Source: Lycorma delicatula
Lineage: Eukaryota; Arthropoda; Insecta; Hemiptera; Fulgoridae
Assembly: GCF_047948215.1 (NCBI RefSeq)
Contig: NC_134465.1
Coordinates: 51,057,946 to 51,121,945, forward strand
DNA length: 64,000 nt
Direction: 5' to 3'
In this document: piece after piece, positions 63,956 through 64,000 of the stretch
Layout of the letters: each line of letters begins with the position of its first letter
Numbering within the stretch: the stretch's first letter is position 1
Position numbers and translations under genes: made by a program
Notes under the pieces: model-generated
Databases searched by the model: none
What the model saw: the letters and a program-made list of their open reading frames with translations, nothing else
What the model was told of the DNA's origin: nothing

Positions 63956-64000
63956 CGTTACTGCCTTAGTTAATGAATGTCTATGGGTTTACTTACGGTT

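Overview
The window looks like AT-rich insect nuclear DNA, most plausibly from a hemipteroid insect, but the species call is weak. It contains decayed R1-like and RTE-like non-LTR retrotransposons, mariner and Tc-like transposases, hAT and Helitron remnants, tRNA-derived SINEs and many (AT)n, (TG)n and (CA)n microsatellites. I recognise no intact host gene, no rRNA gene, no stand-alone tRNA gene and no intact transposase or reverse transcriptase. It is best read as an intergenic or intronic graveyard of nested mobile elements.

Layout. 0-7 kb: a LINE reverse-transcriptase remnant (minus), a hAT transposase remnant split by a ~660 bp repeat (here called family A), a TA-flanked Tc-like transposon with 30 bp inverted ends (3700-5024), a second family A copy, and a fold-back element carrying hammerhead-like motifs. 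7-18 kb: an R1-like LINE derivative with zinc knuckles, family A, a Tc-like transposase split by an R1-like LINE with a clean 13 bp target duplication, a 68 bp minisatellite inside the same transposase, a second fold-back element and a Helitron. 18-31 kb: AT-rich DNA with scattered repeats, a possible promoter/first exon near 23.1-23.3 kb, SINEs, a mariner remnant with inverted ends, and a family A copy split by a second Helitron at a reconstructable A/T site. 31-49 kb: RTE-like LINE copies, mariner and Tc-like remnants, a GC-rich retroelement with a 16 bp target duplication inside another transposase, and an R1-like LINE 3' end. 49-64 kb: an unidentified GC-richer block, an R1-like 3' end, a SINE cluster (53.3-55.8 kb), a plus-strand RTE-like LINE nested in family A, and four more family A copies.

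The elements interact mainly as parasites and targets of each other, so relative ages can be read from the nesting: Helitron is younger than family A at 30.3 kb, family A younger than hAT at 2.2 kb, LINE younger than transposase at 10.6 kb, LINE younger than family A at 56.8 kb, and SINE2 younger than SINE1 at 55.6 kb. The least explained material is family A (about 14 copies or fragments in 64 kb), the fold-back/hammerhead-like elements, the shared tail of two SINE families, and a hairpin with compensatory changes just upstream of the A-tail of R1-like LINEs. Family names A-F, SINE1 and SINE2 are labels for this report only.
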